From contig CAJTYW010000005.1 in the NCBI GenBank assembly GCA_910583995.1, forward strand, positions 66,259 to 130,258: a stretch of DNA of 64,000 nt, written 5' to 3'. The translations under genes and the position numbers were made by a program. This document shows positions 15,980-23,968 of this stretch, in pieces. The notes under the pieces are model-generated. The model worked only from the letters and a program-made list of their open reading frames with translations, searched no databases and was not told the origin of the DNA. Positions within the stretch are counted from its first letter, which is position 1. The number at the start of each line of letters is the position of its first letter. The DNA is from an uncultured Christensenella sp. Its GTDB lineage: Bacteria > Bacillota > Clostridia > Christensenellales > UBA3700.

Positions 15980-18382
15980 ATGAAAAATGATTTATTGATT
16001 GGGGAAACAGGTGCTCGTGATGCAGAAATAACCCCTTTTAAAGGGAAAAGTGGCAGTTTTTCGGAGCGAAGAAAAGCACACGGCTTTAAATCTTTGGGAA
16101 ATAACAAAGTATATGACAGAAAAAGTATTCTTGCATTAATTTCTAAATATGTAGCCTATTTTGCAATGATGATTTTGCTTAATTTTGCCAAATCTAGTGC
16201 AGGACTTACACCTTTCAGTTTAGGATTTTTTGTAGGACTAGTTTATTGTAGGGAAAATGTTTTTGCACTATCCGTAGGTTACATATTATCGGGGATTATC
16301 ACTGGTTTTACAGTGCAAAGGTTCGTGATTGCAATTTTGCCTGCAGCAATTTTTATTGCAGCAAGGTTGTTGCACCAATTCTTTTTGCGACCTATGAAAA
16401 TGTTGCAAACCAACTTGTATGCTCTTATTTGTCAAATACCCGTCATTTTGTTTAATATAGCTACAACAGGGCAATTAATACATAGCATTTGTGCGGTTAT
16501 TATCTCTCAAATTTTTACATACACTGCAACTATTGCCTTGTATGCAGTAATTGTAAGGGGTGCAAAATATCACTTAGCAAAAGACGAACTTTTTGGGCTT
16601 TGTACATTGGTAGTTGCGCTATCAATAGGGCTGTTTGCAATAGATATTTTTGGGTTTAAGCCATTTTATTTGTTTGCAACCTTTGCATTGCTCATATTGG
16701 TATATTCGGGTAAAATAGGTGTGTCTGTACTTGGAAGTTTAGTCCTGGGGCTTGGTGCAGGGTTAGAAGCAGGCAATTTAATGATTGTAGGCGGACTTGT
16801 GCTAAGTGTGTTTTTTGCAATGCTTTTTGCTAAAAGCAATATTTACATTTCCGCTTGCTCATATTTTATTGGGGACATATTTGTAGGACTTTATTTTAAT
16901 TGTTTTGGAAAGTATGATTATTTGCACATAATAGCCGTTGCTGTTGGCATAATTACTTTTTTGGTAATACCCAAAAATGTAAAAGAGCATTTTGTGCATT
17001 TGTTTGGCGGTGGGACAAGTCAAAATGCGGAGCATTCCGTTGTTTTAAGAAATAGGCAAGAAACAAGTAGGAAACTTAGCGATATGGCAAAAGTATTTGC
17101 CGAAATAGGCGGAGTTTTGGGCGGTGCGGAACTAGTTGTAACCGCTAATAACAGCTTAGAGCTTGCAGGGGAAATTGCAGTGGAACATTGTTCAAAATGC
17201 CCAAACTACAAGTTTTGTTCGGCTATGCTTGGCGGTGATACAACGCTTGCAATAAAAGATATTGTAGACAAAGCAATGTACAACGGTGTGCTTACAAAAG
17301 ACGACTTATCCCCATTCCTGCAAGGCAGGTGTACAAAACAAGATTCGCTAATCAATCTATGTATAGATAAATCTGCAAAACTTGTAAAATTTTTGGACAG
17401 AAAAAATCAAATTGGTGCAGGCAGAATAATTTTAGGTGAGCAAATGCAAAGTTTGAGTGCAATGCTAATGTCGCTTGGTACAGAGATAAGAAGTGCAGTC
17501 TTTTTTGATACGGAAAGTGAGCAACAAATAATTACGGAATTATATTATTACAATATTGTTTGCCGTGACATTGTAGTTAGTGGCGAAAATGGCGTGTATG
17601 GAGTAACTTTAACAGTAAGGCGTAAGGATAGCTCAAAATCCGCATTGCCTAATGTTGTCTCAAAAGTGCTAAAAGGTGTGTTTGAAGTTGTGGATTGCAG
17701 CGAGTCCAAAATATCCGGTTTTGATATTGTAACGCTAAAACAGTCGCCACAATATGCTATAACTTACGGCGTTGCAACTTGTGCTATGGACGGCAGTAGA
17801 GCAAGTGGAGATACCTTTAGCATACAAAAAGTCGCTTATGATAAATTTATGCTTGTGTTGTGTGATGGTATGGGAAGTGGTGAAAAAGCAAACTTTAATT
17901 CCACATCTACAATTGGTATGATAGAAAATTTTTATAAAGCGGGCTTTAATAACAACGCTATACTATCGCTAATAAACAAAATACTTGCCACTTACAATAG
18001 CGAATCATTTACTTGTATTGACTTAGCTATGGTAGATTTAACTCAAGGTGTGATAGATATTATTAAACTTGGCGGTACTCAAAGTATGCTTATAAGAAAC
18101 AATAAATGTTATTTAATGGGCGGCGGGGCATTGCCACTTGGTATTGTAGAAGAAGCAAAACCATACACAGATAGGCATATTGTAATGGACGGAGATATTA
18201 TGGTTATGTATACGGACGGAATTTCCGATTATTTGGGACAAGATAGTATTTGTGATATAATTATAAACAATCCCGCAACCAACCCTGAACAACTTGCAGA
18301 CGATATTTTGCGTATGGCAACTGCAGGCGGGGCAAAAGACGATAGCACAGTTATTGTTGCAAGAATATACAATAAAAAATAA
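15980..18382 (+). CDS. spoIIE: Stage II sporulation protein E, PP2C phosphatase
   Basis: 800 aa (Bacillus subtilis 827). Residues about 50-345 hold about 10 membrane helices. The middle contains the conserved cluster CSKCPNYKFC (about 404-413). Residues about 590-800 form a PP2C phosphatase with the metal motif CDGMGSGEKA near 630 and MYTDGISD near the end. SpoIIE sits at the asymmetric septum and dephosphorylates SpoIIAA to release sigma-F in the forespore. GGAG precedes the ATG. In Bacillus it is followed by tilS and hpt; the same order is kept here, but with the switchable surface-protein locus inserted between spoIIE and tilS. Confidence 0.95.
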   Translation: MKNDLLIGETGARDAEITPFKGKSGSFSERRKAHGFKSLGNNKVYDRKSILALISKYVAYFAMMILLNFAKSSAGLTPFSLGFFVGLVYCRENVFALSVGYILSGIITGFTVQRFVIAILPAAIFIAARLLHQFFLRPMKMLQTNLYALICQIPVILFNIATTGQLIHSICAVIISQIFTYTATIALYAVIVRGAKYHLAKDELFGLCTLVVALSIGLFAIDIFGFKPFYLFATFALLILVYSGKIGVSVLGSLVLGLGAGLEAGNLMIVGGLVLSVFFAMLFAKSNIYISACSYFIGDIFVGLYFNCFGKYDYLHIIAVAVGIITFLVIPKNVKEHFVHLFGGGTSQNAEHSVVLRNRQETSRKLSDMAKVFAEIGGVLGGAELVVTANNSLELAGEIAVEHCSKCPNYKFCSAMLGGDTTLAIKDIVDKAMYNGVLTKDDLSPFLQGRCTKQDSLINLCIDKSAKLVKFLDRKNQIGAGRIILGEQMQSLSAMLMSLGTEIRSAVFFDTESEQQIITELYYYNIVCRDIVVSGENGVYGVTLTVRRKDSSKSALPNVVSKVLKGVFEVVDCSESKISGFDIVTLKQSPQYAITYGVATCAMDGSRASGDTFSIQKVAYDKFMLVLCDGMGSGEKANFNSTSTIGMIENFYKAGFNNNAILSLINKILATYNSESFTCIDLAMVDLTQGVIDIIKLGGTQSMLIRNNKCYLMGGGALPLGIVEEAKPYTDRHIVMDGDIMVMYTDGISDYLGQDSICDIIINNPATNPEQLADDILRMATAGGAKDDSTVIVARIYNKK

Positions 18383-18442
18383 ATTAAGCCAGAAATTATC
18401 TAAAAATTGATTAATAAATATAAAAAATAACCTTATAAAAAC

Positions 18443-18477
18443 CACCCTGAAATGAATGTTTCAGGGTGTAACTTTTT
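18443..18477 (+). terminator. Intrinsic terminator after spoIIE
   Basis: CACCCTGAAA (18443-18452), 6-nt loop, TTTCAGGGTG (18459-18468), then TAACTTTTT. It would also partly face the leftward transcript from the invertible promoter. Confidence 0.8.
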
Positions 18478-18576
18478 GTGTAAAGTTTTAATTTGTTATT
18501 TTGTTTGTTTTACGCAATAATCCAATCAAAAATCGGGGGTAAATGGCAAAAATAAGGGATAGAAATGTAAAAAAAG

Positions 18577-18604
18577 AGTACATAGAATAAATATATCTAT
18601 GTAC
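18577..18604. repeat. Left 28-bp inverted repeat of the invertible segment
   Basis: Begins AGTACATAGA and ends TCTATGTAC. It is the exact reverse complement of 18728-18755 over all 28 bases, and the bases outside diverge at once. The unit itself has 9-bp dyad arms (GTACATAGA/TCTATGTAC) around a 9-nt AT-only asymmetric core. Confidence 0.95.
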
Positions 18605-18617
18605 ATATTATATGAAT

Positions 18618-18647
18618 ATTATAAGGGTAAATGTAAGCTTTTGTCAA
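18618..18647 (-). promoter_or_regulatory. Promoter inside the inverted-repeat segment, directed leftward
   Basis: Minus strand: consensus TTGACA (18647-18642), 18-nt spacer, consensus TATAAT (18623-18618). To the left there is no gene before the end of spoIIE, so in this orientation its transcript has no coding target. Confidence 0.75.
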
Positions 18648-18727
18648 GGCTACGCTCAAGACTTTGTAAGATATTTAGCTAAATTTAACAGAAAATACAT
18701 ATTCGATTTTAAAAAACTCTCCAAAAA

Positions 18728-18755
18728 GTACATAGATATATTTATTCTATGTACT
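18728..18755. repeat. Right 28-bp inverted repeat of the invertible segment
   Basis: Begins GTACATAGA and ends TCTATGTACT; exact reverse complement of the left repeat. In either orientation it lies in the immediate upstream region of the 18780 gene and would form a hairpin in its mRNA leader. Confidence 0.95.
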
Positions 18756-18779
18756 TAAAACAAATTAAAGGAGAGTATT

Positions 18780-20474
18780 ATGAAAAACTTAAAATCAAGA
18801 AATCTAAATAATATTTTTCATAGCAAAACAATGTTGGTGTTTATGCTAACTTTAGTTTTTGCGGTAGCATTGCTTGTTTACTCAATAAAACCAGTATTTG
18901 CGTTGACTGCAAATAATGGAGCAGTGCAAGCAGGTAATGGTGCAGACCTTTGGAATAATGTAACAAACACATTTAACCAAAATGTATTGCAAGATATAAA
19001 TAACAAATTGTTTGGGACAGAAAATCCAGTTACTTATGTAGAAAACAATTACAATGAACAGGAATTTGAATGGTCAAAAGGCAAAGTAGTAACTGCAAGG
19101 ACAATTAATAGTAAGGTCGGAAATGCGGAAGAAGGAATGGTGGTAACATTAGGTGGTAAGCAATGGAGTGTGACATCACTAACACTTGCAGATACACCAA
19201 ACAATGAAAATAGCGTAATAATGACATTGTATTTAACACAAAATGAAGGCTCATTTAAATATTCAGATTTTCCCTTAAAAATGGGGGCAGGAGTTGGTAG
19301 TTGTGAGATTAACTTTGGTGCAAATATGTATAGTAGCAGTACGATTAGAAATCACTTGTTGACTGCGGATAATTGGAGTATGTTCAGTAGCGGTTATTTT
19401 GCGAGAAACTACCTTGTACAACCTAAATACATAGATTATCAAAACAACTTGACAAGAGAAGGCAGAGACGATGTAGGCGACTTAAAGAATGATACATTAG
19501 GAGAAGCATTTAAACCTTATACAGGTATCAATTGGGGTTGGGACACAAGTGGAAATTGGAGTTCAAAAGCAGAATATGGCACGCACGTACCTTATGATGA
19601 TAATACAACCATAAATGGCTATAGATACAATGATTGGGGTGAAGATTATATATGGTTACCATCAATTTTAGAAACGGGTGCAAAGTATAACGCAGATTCT
19701 CCAAATGGTGGTTGGTCGTTTTTTGCTGAAGAAAGTGTTTGGAAATTGACTCCGAATCAGCGTATGTATTCAGGTGAAAAATGGAGTTGGTTGCGTTCTG
19801 GCAAGGGAGACCATTACAACAATTCATATCTTCTTGGTTCGTCTGATGCGTGTATTGACGTCCTTACTAACGCCAGCCACGGTGTGCGTCCAGCAATACA
19901 TTTAAATTTAAGTGCAGCAATGAAAGGCACAGCAAGTGGAATAGCTCCAACAAAGGAAAGCGGCTACGATTATCAAACTGTAGATAGTAAAAATATAAGA
20001 CAAAGCTATGTGCTATTAAGCAGAAAGCATAATGCAAGTGTAGACGGAAACAATGTGCTATGCAAAATCTTGCCAAAAACAAAAGTATCTACATTTGTAA
20101 AAAATTTAGAAAATGATGCACAATCAATAAGAGTATATGATAAAAACAATAGATTGATTTATGATAAAGGAGTAGAAGTAGTAGCAAATCAAATAATTGG
20201 GACTGGATATAGAGTAGAATTATACAATGGAACAACAAAAGAAGATGTTGTATACCTATCTGTACTTGGCGATATAAATGGCGACGGCAGGATAACAGCA
20301 AGCGATGTTACATATATAAGAGAGATAGCAAATGATAAAGAATTATATAACGCATTAAATGAAGTAGAAAAACTTGCAAGCTTAATAATAAACAAAGGCA
20401 AGGTAACAAGTGCTGACGCTGAAATACTTTTAAATATAATGACATACAAGTTAACAATAGATATATTCTATTAA
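18780..20474 (+). CDS. Secreted dockerin-like protein with DUF6273-like domain, candidate switched and diversified surface protein
   Basis: 564 aa. Residues about 17-41 are a signal peptide or membrane anchor (after a basic start). Residues about 80-380 form a DUF6273-like module ending in WSWLRSGKGDHYNN ... HGVRPAIHLNL, typical of this C-lectin-like family. Residues about 430-495 are a small beta module. Residues about 496-550 are dockerin-like: a clear calcium loop GDINGDGRITASDVTYIREI and a degenerate second repeat (NKGKVTSADAEILLNIM). AAAGGAG lies 7 nt before the ATG. There is no sortase motif; anchoring could be through the N-terminal helix or a cohesin partner. The segment 19783-19898 has unusual base and codon use. 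Expression probably depends on the upstream switch. Confidence 0.8.
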   Translation: MKNLKSRNLNNIFHSKTMLVFMLTLVFAVALLVYSIKPVFALTANNGAVQAGNGADLWNNVTNTFNQNVLQDINNKLFGTENPVTYVENNYNEQEFEWSKGKVVTARTINSKVGNAEEGMVVTLGGKQWSVTSLTLADTPNNENSVIMTLYLTQNEGSFKYSDFPLKMGAGVGSCEINFGANMYSSSTIRNHLLTADNWSMFSSGYFARNYLVQPKYIDYQNNLTREGRDDVGDLKNDTLGEAFKPYTGINWGWDTSGNWSSKAEYGTHVPYDDNTTINGYRYNDWGEDYIWLPSILETGAKYNADSPNGGWSFFAEESVWKLTPNQRMYSGEKWSWLRSGKGDHYNNSYLLGSSDACIDVLTNASHGVRPAIHLNLSAAMKGTASGIAPTKESGYDYQTVDSKNIRQSYVLLSRKHNASVDGNNVLCKILPKTKVSTFVKNLENDAQSIRVYDKNNRLIYDKGVEVVANQIIGTGYRVELYNGTTKEDVVYLSVLGDINGDGRITASDVTYIREIANDKELYNALNEVEKLASLIINKGKVTSADAEILLNIMTYKLTIDIFY

Positions 20475-20500
20475 GTATTTAGATTAGGAAAAAACAAACA

Positions 20501-20526
20501 AAAAAGAGTGCTTAGCACTCTTTTTT
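20501..20526 (+). terminator. Intrinsic terminator of the dockerin-like gene
   Basis: A-run then GAGTGC, TTA loop, GCACTC, then TTTTTT. Confidence 0.9.
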
Positions 20527-20655
20527 GTTTTATGCTAATAAAAACTTTTGCCTGTTTAGTCTTTTTATTTTTGTGCTAAATGTCGCTTACTTCATTATAG
20601 TTGTACAATTTTTGGTATATCATTTTAAATAATAATTTTTAAATAATATAAATCC

Positions 20656-20684
20656 TTGCAAAAAAAGATAAATCGTTATATAAT
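20656..20684 (+). promoter_or_regulatory. Promoter of tilS at a leaderless position
   Basis: TTGCAA (20656-20661), 17-nt spacer, TATAAT (20679-20684). The tilS ATG starts at 20691, seven bases after the -10 box, so transcription would begin at or next to the start codon. Confidence 0.75.
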
Positions 20685-20690
20685 GGATAT

Positions 20691-22010
20691 ATGATAAAAT
20701 CGCAAATTATTTCTGTTTTAGACAAATATCCCACAATTGCCCTAGCGGTTAGCGGTGGAATGGATAGTATGGCTATGTTGGAGTGGTTCAGACAAAATCG
20801 CCCCAAAGAAAGCTTTTTGATTGTAAATATCGACCACCATATTCGTGGAGCGGAAAGTGAAAGAGACAGCAAGTTTGTGAGTGACTATGCAAAAAAGCAC
20901 GGCATAAATATCAAAAAATACGATGTGGATTGCATACCTTTTGCAAAAGAAAAGGGCTATACATTGGAGCAAGCAGCAAGAATATTAAGGCATAAAATTT
21001 TTGAAGAAGTTGCCTTTAAATATGCAAATGTCATTGCAACGGCACACCATAGTTTAGACCAAGCGGAAAGTGTATTTATGCACATAGCGCGCGGTGCAGG
21101 GATTAACGGACTTGCAGGTATGTCGGTGGAAGACGGATATATTATTAGACCGCTACTTATGACAAGCAAACAGGAAATTATTGATTATGTAAAAGCTTAC
21201 AATATCGATTACTGCACAGATAGCACAAATAGCGAGAATAATTACAGCCGTAATTTTATGAGAAATGTTGTTATGCCTGAGATTAAAAAGCATTATCCTA
21301 CCTTTGATAACAATTTGATAAAGCTATCACAAAGGGCAAAGGAAATTGCAGATTTTATAGATATTAATACACCTGCTTTAACTTTAGAGTATGGCGGAGT
21401 TTATTGCGATATACAGAACAAGCACAATGTTATAAAAGCGGAAATGATAAGGCGTGCTTTTAGCTTGCTTGGCGTGTGTGTGGATATTGAAGAAAGACAT
21501 ATAAAAAGTATTATCGAGTTTGCTACAAGTTGCAAAACAGGCAGTATAGATATGCCTTATGATACAATTGTGTATAAGGAAAACAATAATATCGTAATTG
21601 CAAAAAAAACCGATTATGACATTAAAACATATCGATTTTCACAAGGTTTTTACGAGTTTTGCGGGTTTGAATTGCAAGTTCAAAAGGTGGATTATAAGGC
21701 TTTTTCAAACAAAAACCATTGCGATAATGGTATAGAGAAAGAATTGTTTATTTGCACGGATAATTTAAGTGGCTTAGAGATAAGGCAAAGAAAGCAAGGG
21801 GACAGAATAGATAAATTCGGGGGCGGAAGTAAAAGTTTAGGCGACTTTTTGACAGACAAAAAAGTGCCGTTAAGACTGCGGGATAGACTACCTGTTATTG
21901 CAAATGGAAATCAAGTAATATGTGTTTGCGGGGTGGAAATTGCAGGGCAAGCAAAAGTTACCGATAAAAGCAAAGAAATATATAAAATCAATTTAAAAAG
22001 CATTGATTAA
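20691..22010 (+). CDS. tilS: tRNA(Ile)-lysidine synthetase
   Basis: 439 aa. The N-terminal PP-loop ATPase has LAVSGGMDSMAML at residues 17-29. HHSLDQAESVFMHIARGAG is the second catalytic region, and the C-terminal region includes RQRKQGDRIDKFGGGSKSL. TilS converts C34 of tRNA-Ile(CAU) to lysidine so that AUA is read; it is essential in most bacteria. The ATG at 20691 is the only start upstream of the PP-loop and there is no Shine-Dalgarno. With the promoter placement this indicates a leaderless mRNA. It is followed by hpt, the usual Firmicute pairing. Confidence 0.95.
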   Translation: MIKSQIISVLDKYPTIALAVSGGMDSMAMLEWFRQNRPKESFLIVNIDHHIRGAESERDSKFVSDYAKKHGINIKKYDVDCIPFAKEKGYTLEQAARILRHKIFEEVAFKYANVIATAHHSLDQAESVFMHIARGAGINGLAGMSVEDGYIIRPLLMTSKQEIIDYVKAYNIDYCTDSTNSENNYSRNFMRNVVMPEIKKHYPTFDNNLIKLSQRAKEIADFIDINTPALTLEYGGVYCDIQNKHNVIKAEMIRRAFSLLGVCVDIEERHIKSIIEFATSCKTGSIDMPYDTIVYKENNNIVIAKKTDYDIKTYRFSQGFYEFCGFELQVQKVDYKAFSNKNHCDNGIEKELFICTDNLSGLEIRQRKQGDRIDKFGGGSKSLGDFLTDKKVPLRLRDRLPVIANGNQVICVCGVEIAGQAKVTDKSKEIYKINLKSID

Positions 22011-22051
22011 TCATAAAATAAAAGAATTTTAATTTACTTAAGGAGAAATGT

Positions 22052-22594
22052 ATGTTAAATACCGATATTGAAAGAGTGCTTGTGCCACAAAAAGAGATTG
22101 CACAAATTGTTAAAAATCTTGGAAAACAAATAACAAATGATTTTGTAGGTGAAGAACTTGTTGTTGTGTGTATACTAAAAGGTTCAAGTATATTTTTTAG
22201 TGATTTAGTAAGAGAAATTGATTTGGATATGAAATTTGATTTTATGGTGCTATCTAGCTATGGCAATGGCACTACATCTACTAGAGAAGTAAAAATTGTA
22301 AAAGACTTGACAGAAGATATAAAAGATAAAAATGTTTTGGTTGTAGAAGATATAATCGATAGTGGCAGAACAATTAAAAGTCTTAAGGAACTGCTTGAAA
22401 AGCGTGAGCCAAAATGTTTGAAAATTGTAACTATGTTAAACAAACCAGATAGAAGGGAAGTTGATATTGTTACAGATTATAATGGCAAAGTTATACCTGA
22501 CGAGTTTGTTGTCGGATATGGCTTGGACTATGCACAAAATTATCGTAATTTAAAGGATATTTGTGTTTTGTCACCTTCAGTTTATTCAAAATAA
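22052..22594 (+). CDS. hpt: Hypoxanthine phosphoribosyltransferase
   Basis: A 180-aa type I phosphoribosyltransferase converting hypoxanthine or guanine plus PRPP to IMP or GMP. It has the PRPP loop VLVVEDIIDSGRTIKSL and the purine-contacting DEFVVGYGLDY. AAGGAG precedes the ATG. It lies 41 nt after tilS, as in Bacillus, where the two genes overlap functionally in regulation; ftsH, the usual next gene, is absent here. Confidence 0.95.
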   Translation: MLNTDIERVLVPQKEIAQIVKNLGKQITNDFVGEELVVVCILKGSSIFFSDLVREIDLDMKFDFMVLSSYGNGTTSTREVKIVKDLTEDIKDKNVLVVEDIIDSGRTIKSLKELLEKREPKCLKIVTMLNKPDRREVDIVTDYNGKVIPDEFVVGYGLDYAQNYRNLKDICVLSPSVYSK

Positions 22595-22609
22595 AATACG
22601 GGATTTCAG

Positions 22610-23968
22610 ATGTTGTTAAAAAATTTACCTAAGTGTTTGATTGAGCTTGCACAAATTTTTTCTAAAAAAGCTCCCTTATATATAGTCGGCGGTGCGGTTA
22701 GAAATAGTCTTTTAAATTTAAAAATAAGTGACTATGACATAACATCTGAATTGCTCCCCGATAGTGTAGAAGAGCTTATAAAAAATAGCAAGTTTGAAAT
22801 TGTAGCTAAATATAAAAGGACGGGTACTTTGGTAATAAAGTATGACGATTTTAAATTTGAGTATACAACTTTCAGGCAAGATAGCTATCCACTAACAAGC
22901 GGCACACATTCGCCCCTTGAGTGCAAATTTACAAGCGATATCAAACAAGATGCTTTAAGAAGAGATTTTACTTGCAATGCACTTTATTACGATGTATCAA
23001 ATGACAAAATCATTGATTTAGTCGGTGGCGTAAGTGACATTAATGGCAAAATTTTGCGTACTGTAAGGCAATCAAATTTGACATTGAGCGAAGATGGCTT
23101 GCGTATAATGCGACTTGTTAGGTTTGCAGTGCAGTTGGGATTTAGTATAGATAAAGATACTTATAATTGTGCAAAAGAAAATGCTTTTAGACTTAAAGAT
23201 ATTTCAAAAGAAAGGATAAAAGACGAATTAGTAGCGATTTTTGAAGGGGTTTTTAAATACAACAGCAAAGACAAAGGTGTAAATCCATCAGACGGAATAA
23301 AGATGCTTGTAGATATTGGGGCGATGGAATATATTATCCCCGAGCTATTAGAGATGATAGATGTGCCACAAAATCCAAAGTATCACATTTACGATGTTTA
23401 CAATCATACATTAAAAACAATAGATAATCTTCCGCCAAGACTTATGATGGCAGGTTTATTACACGATATTGCTAAAGCAAGATTATTTAGAAAATACGGC
23501 AATATGTATATGCACGAACTTGCGGGCTTTGATATGGCAAAAGAGATTATGACAAGGCTTAAGTTTTCAAATAGTGAAATCGAAAAAATAACCTGGCTTG
23601 TCAAAATACATATGTTTAATGTGGATGGAAAAACAAGGGAATCAAAGTGCAGAGTTTTTATAGCAGATAATATGGATTGTTTTGACGATTACATTTTGCT
23701 AAGAAGGGCAGATGGTTTGGCAACTAACCCAAACAATTATGATGATAGTGTTTCTGCAAAGCTTGTAGAAATTAAAAATGAAATGGTACACAACGGAATG
23801 CCAATGACGATAAAAGATTTGCCTATTAAAGGAAAAGACCTTTTGGACTTAGGCTATCAAGGTCGTGAGATAAGCGAATTACTTGAAAAAATTAGGCTAT
23901 GGATTTTGCATAATGGAAGAGTGCCTTCAAAAGAAAATATTATAAATAAACTTAGGAGAAATAAGTAA
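22610..23968 (+). CDS. cca: CCA tRNA nucleotidyltransferase with HD domain
   Basis: 452 aa. Residues about 20-140 form the class II polymerase-beta-type head, with LYIVGGAVRNSLLNLKISDYDI carrying the metal-binding D-x-D. RRDFTCNALYYD and the neck motif EDGLRIMRLVRFAVQLGF follow. Residues about 255-400 contain an HD phosphohydrolase-like domain (MMAGLLHDIAKA). It adds or repairs the 3' CCA of tRNAs; the HD part may remove 2',3'-cyclic phosphates. The Shine-Dalgarno is weak (CGGGAT). Its TAA overlaps the rmuC ATG by one base (TAATG), so the two are coupled. Confidence 0.92.
   Translation: MLLKNLPKCLIELAQIFSKKAPLYIVGGAVRNSLLNLKISDYDITSELLPDSVEELIKNSKFEIVAKYKRTGTLVIKYDDFKFEYTTFRQDSYPLTSGTHSPLECKFTSDIKQDALRRDFTCNALYYDVSNDKIIDLVGGVSDINGKILRTVRQSNLTLSEDGLRIMRLVRFAVQLGFSIDKDTYNCAKENAFRLKDISKERIKDELVAIFEGVFKYNSKDKGVNPSDGIKMLVDIGAMEYIIPELLEMIDVPQNPKYHIYDVYNHTLKTIDNLPPRLMMAGLLHDIAKARLFRKYGNMYMHELAGFDMAKEIMTRLKFSNSEIEKITWLVKIHMFNVDGKTRESKCRVFIADNMDCFDDYILLRRADGLATNPNNYDDSVSAKLVEIKNEMVHNGMPMTIKDLPIKGKDLLDLGYQGREISELLEKIRLWILHNGRVPSKENIINKLRRNK

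Larger units (their letters stand above)
18577..18755. other. Putative invertible promoter segment (phase-variation switch), OFF orientation
   Basis: Two perfect 28-bp inverted repeats enclose 123 bp. The enclosed DNA carries a near-perfect sigma-A promoter pointing left, away from the surface-protein gene that starts 24 bp beyond the right repeat. Inversion would move the -10 box to about 18709-18714, with transcription starting near 18721. The mRNA would cross the right repeat and reach the AAAGGAG ribosome site and the ATG at 18780. This is the architecture of recombinase-flipped promoters known in Bacteroides and Clostridioides. No recombinase gene is in the window. Repeats and promoter are seen directly; inversion is inferred. 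Confidence 0.75.

Noticed and set aside
18577..18755. Inverted repeats as ends of a small transposon (MITE)
   Set aside because: The bases just outside the repeats do not form an evident target-site duplication, and the interior carries a consensus promoter placed to serve the next gene, so a switch explains more. MITE origin is not fully excluded.
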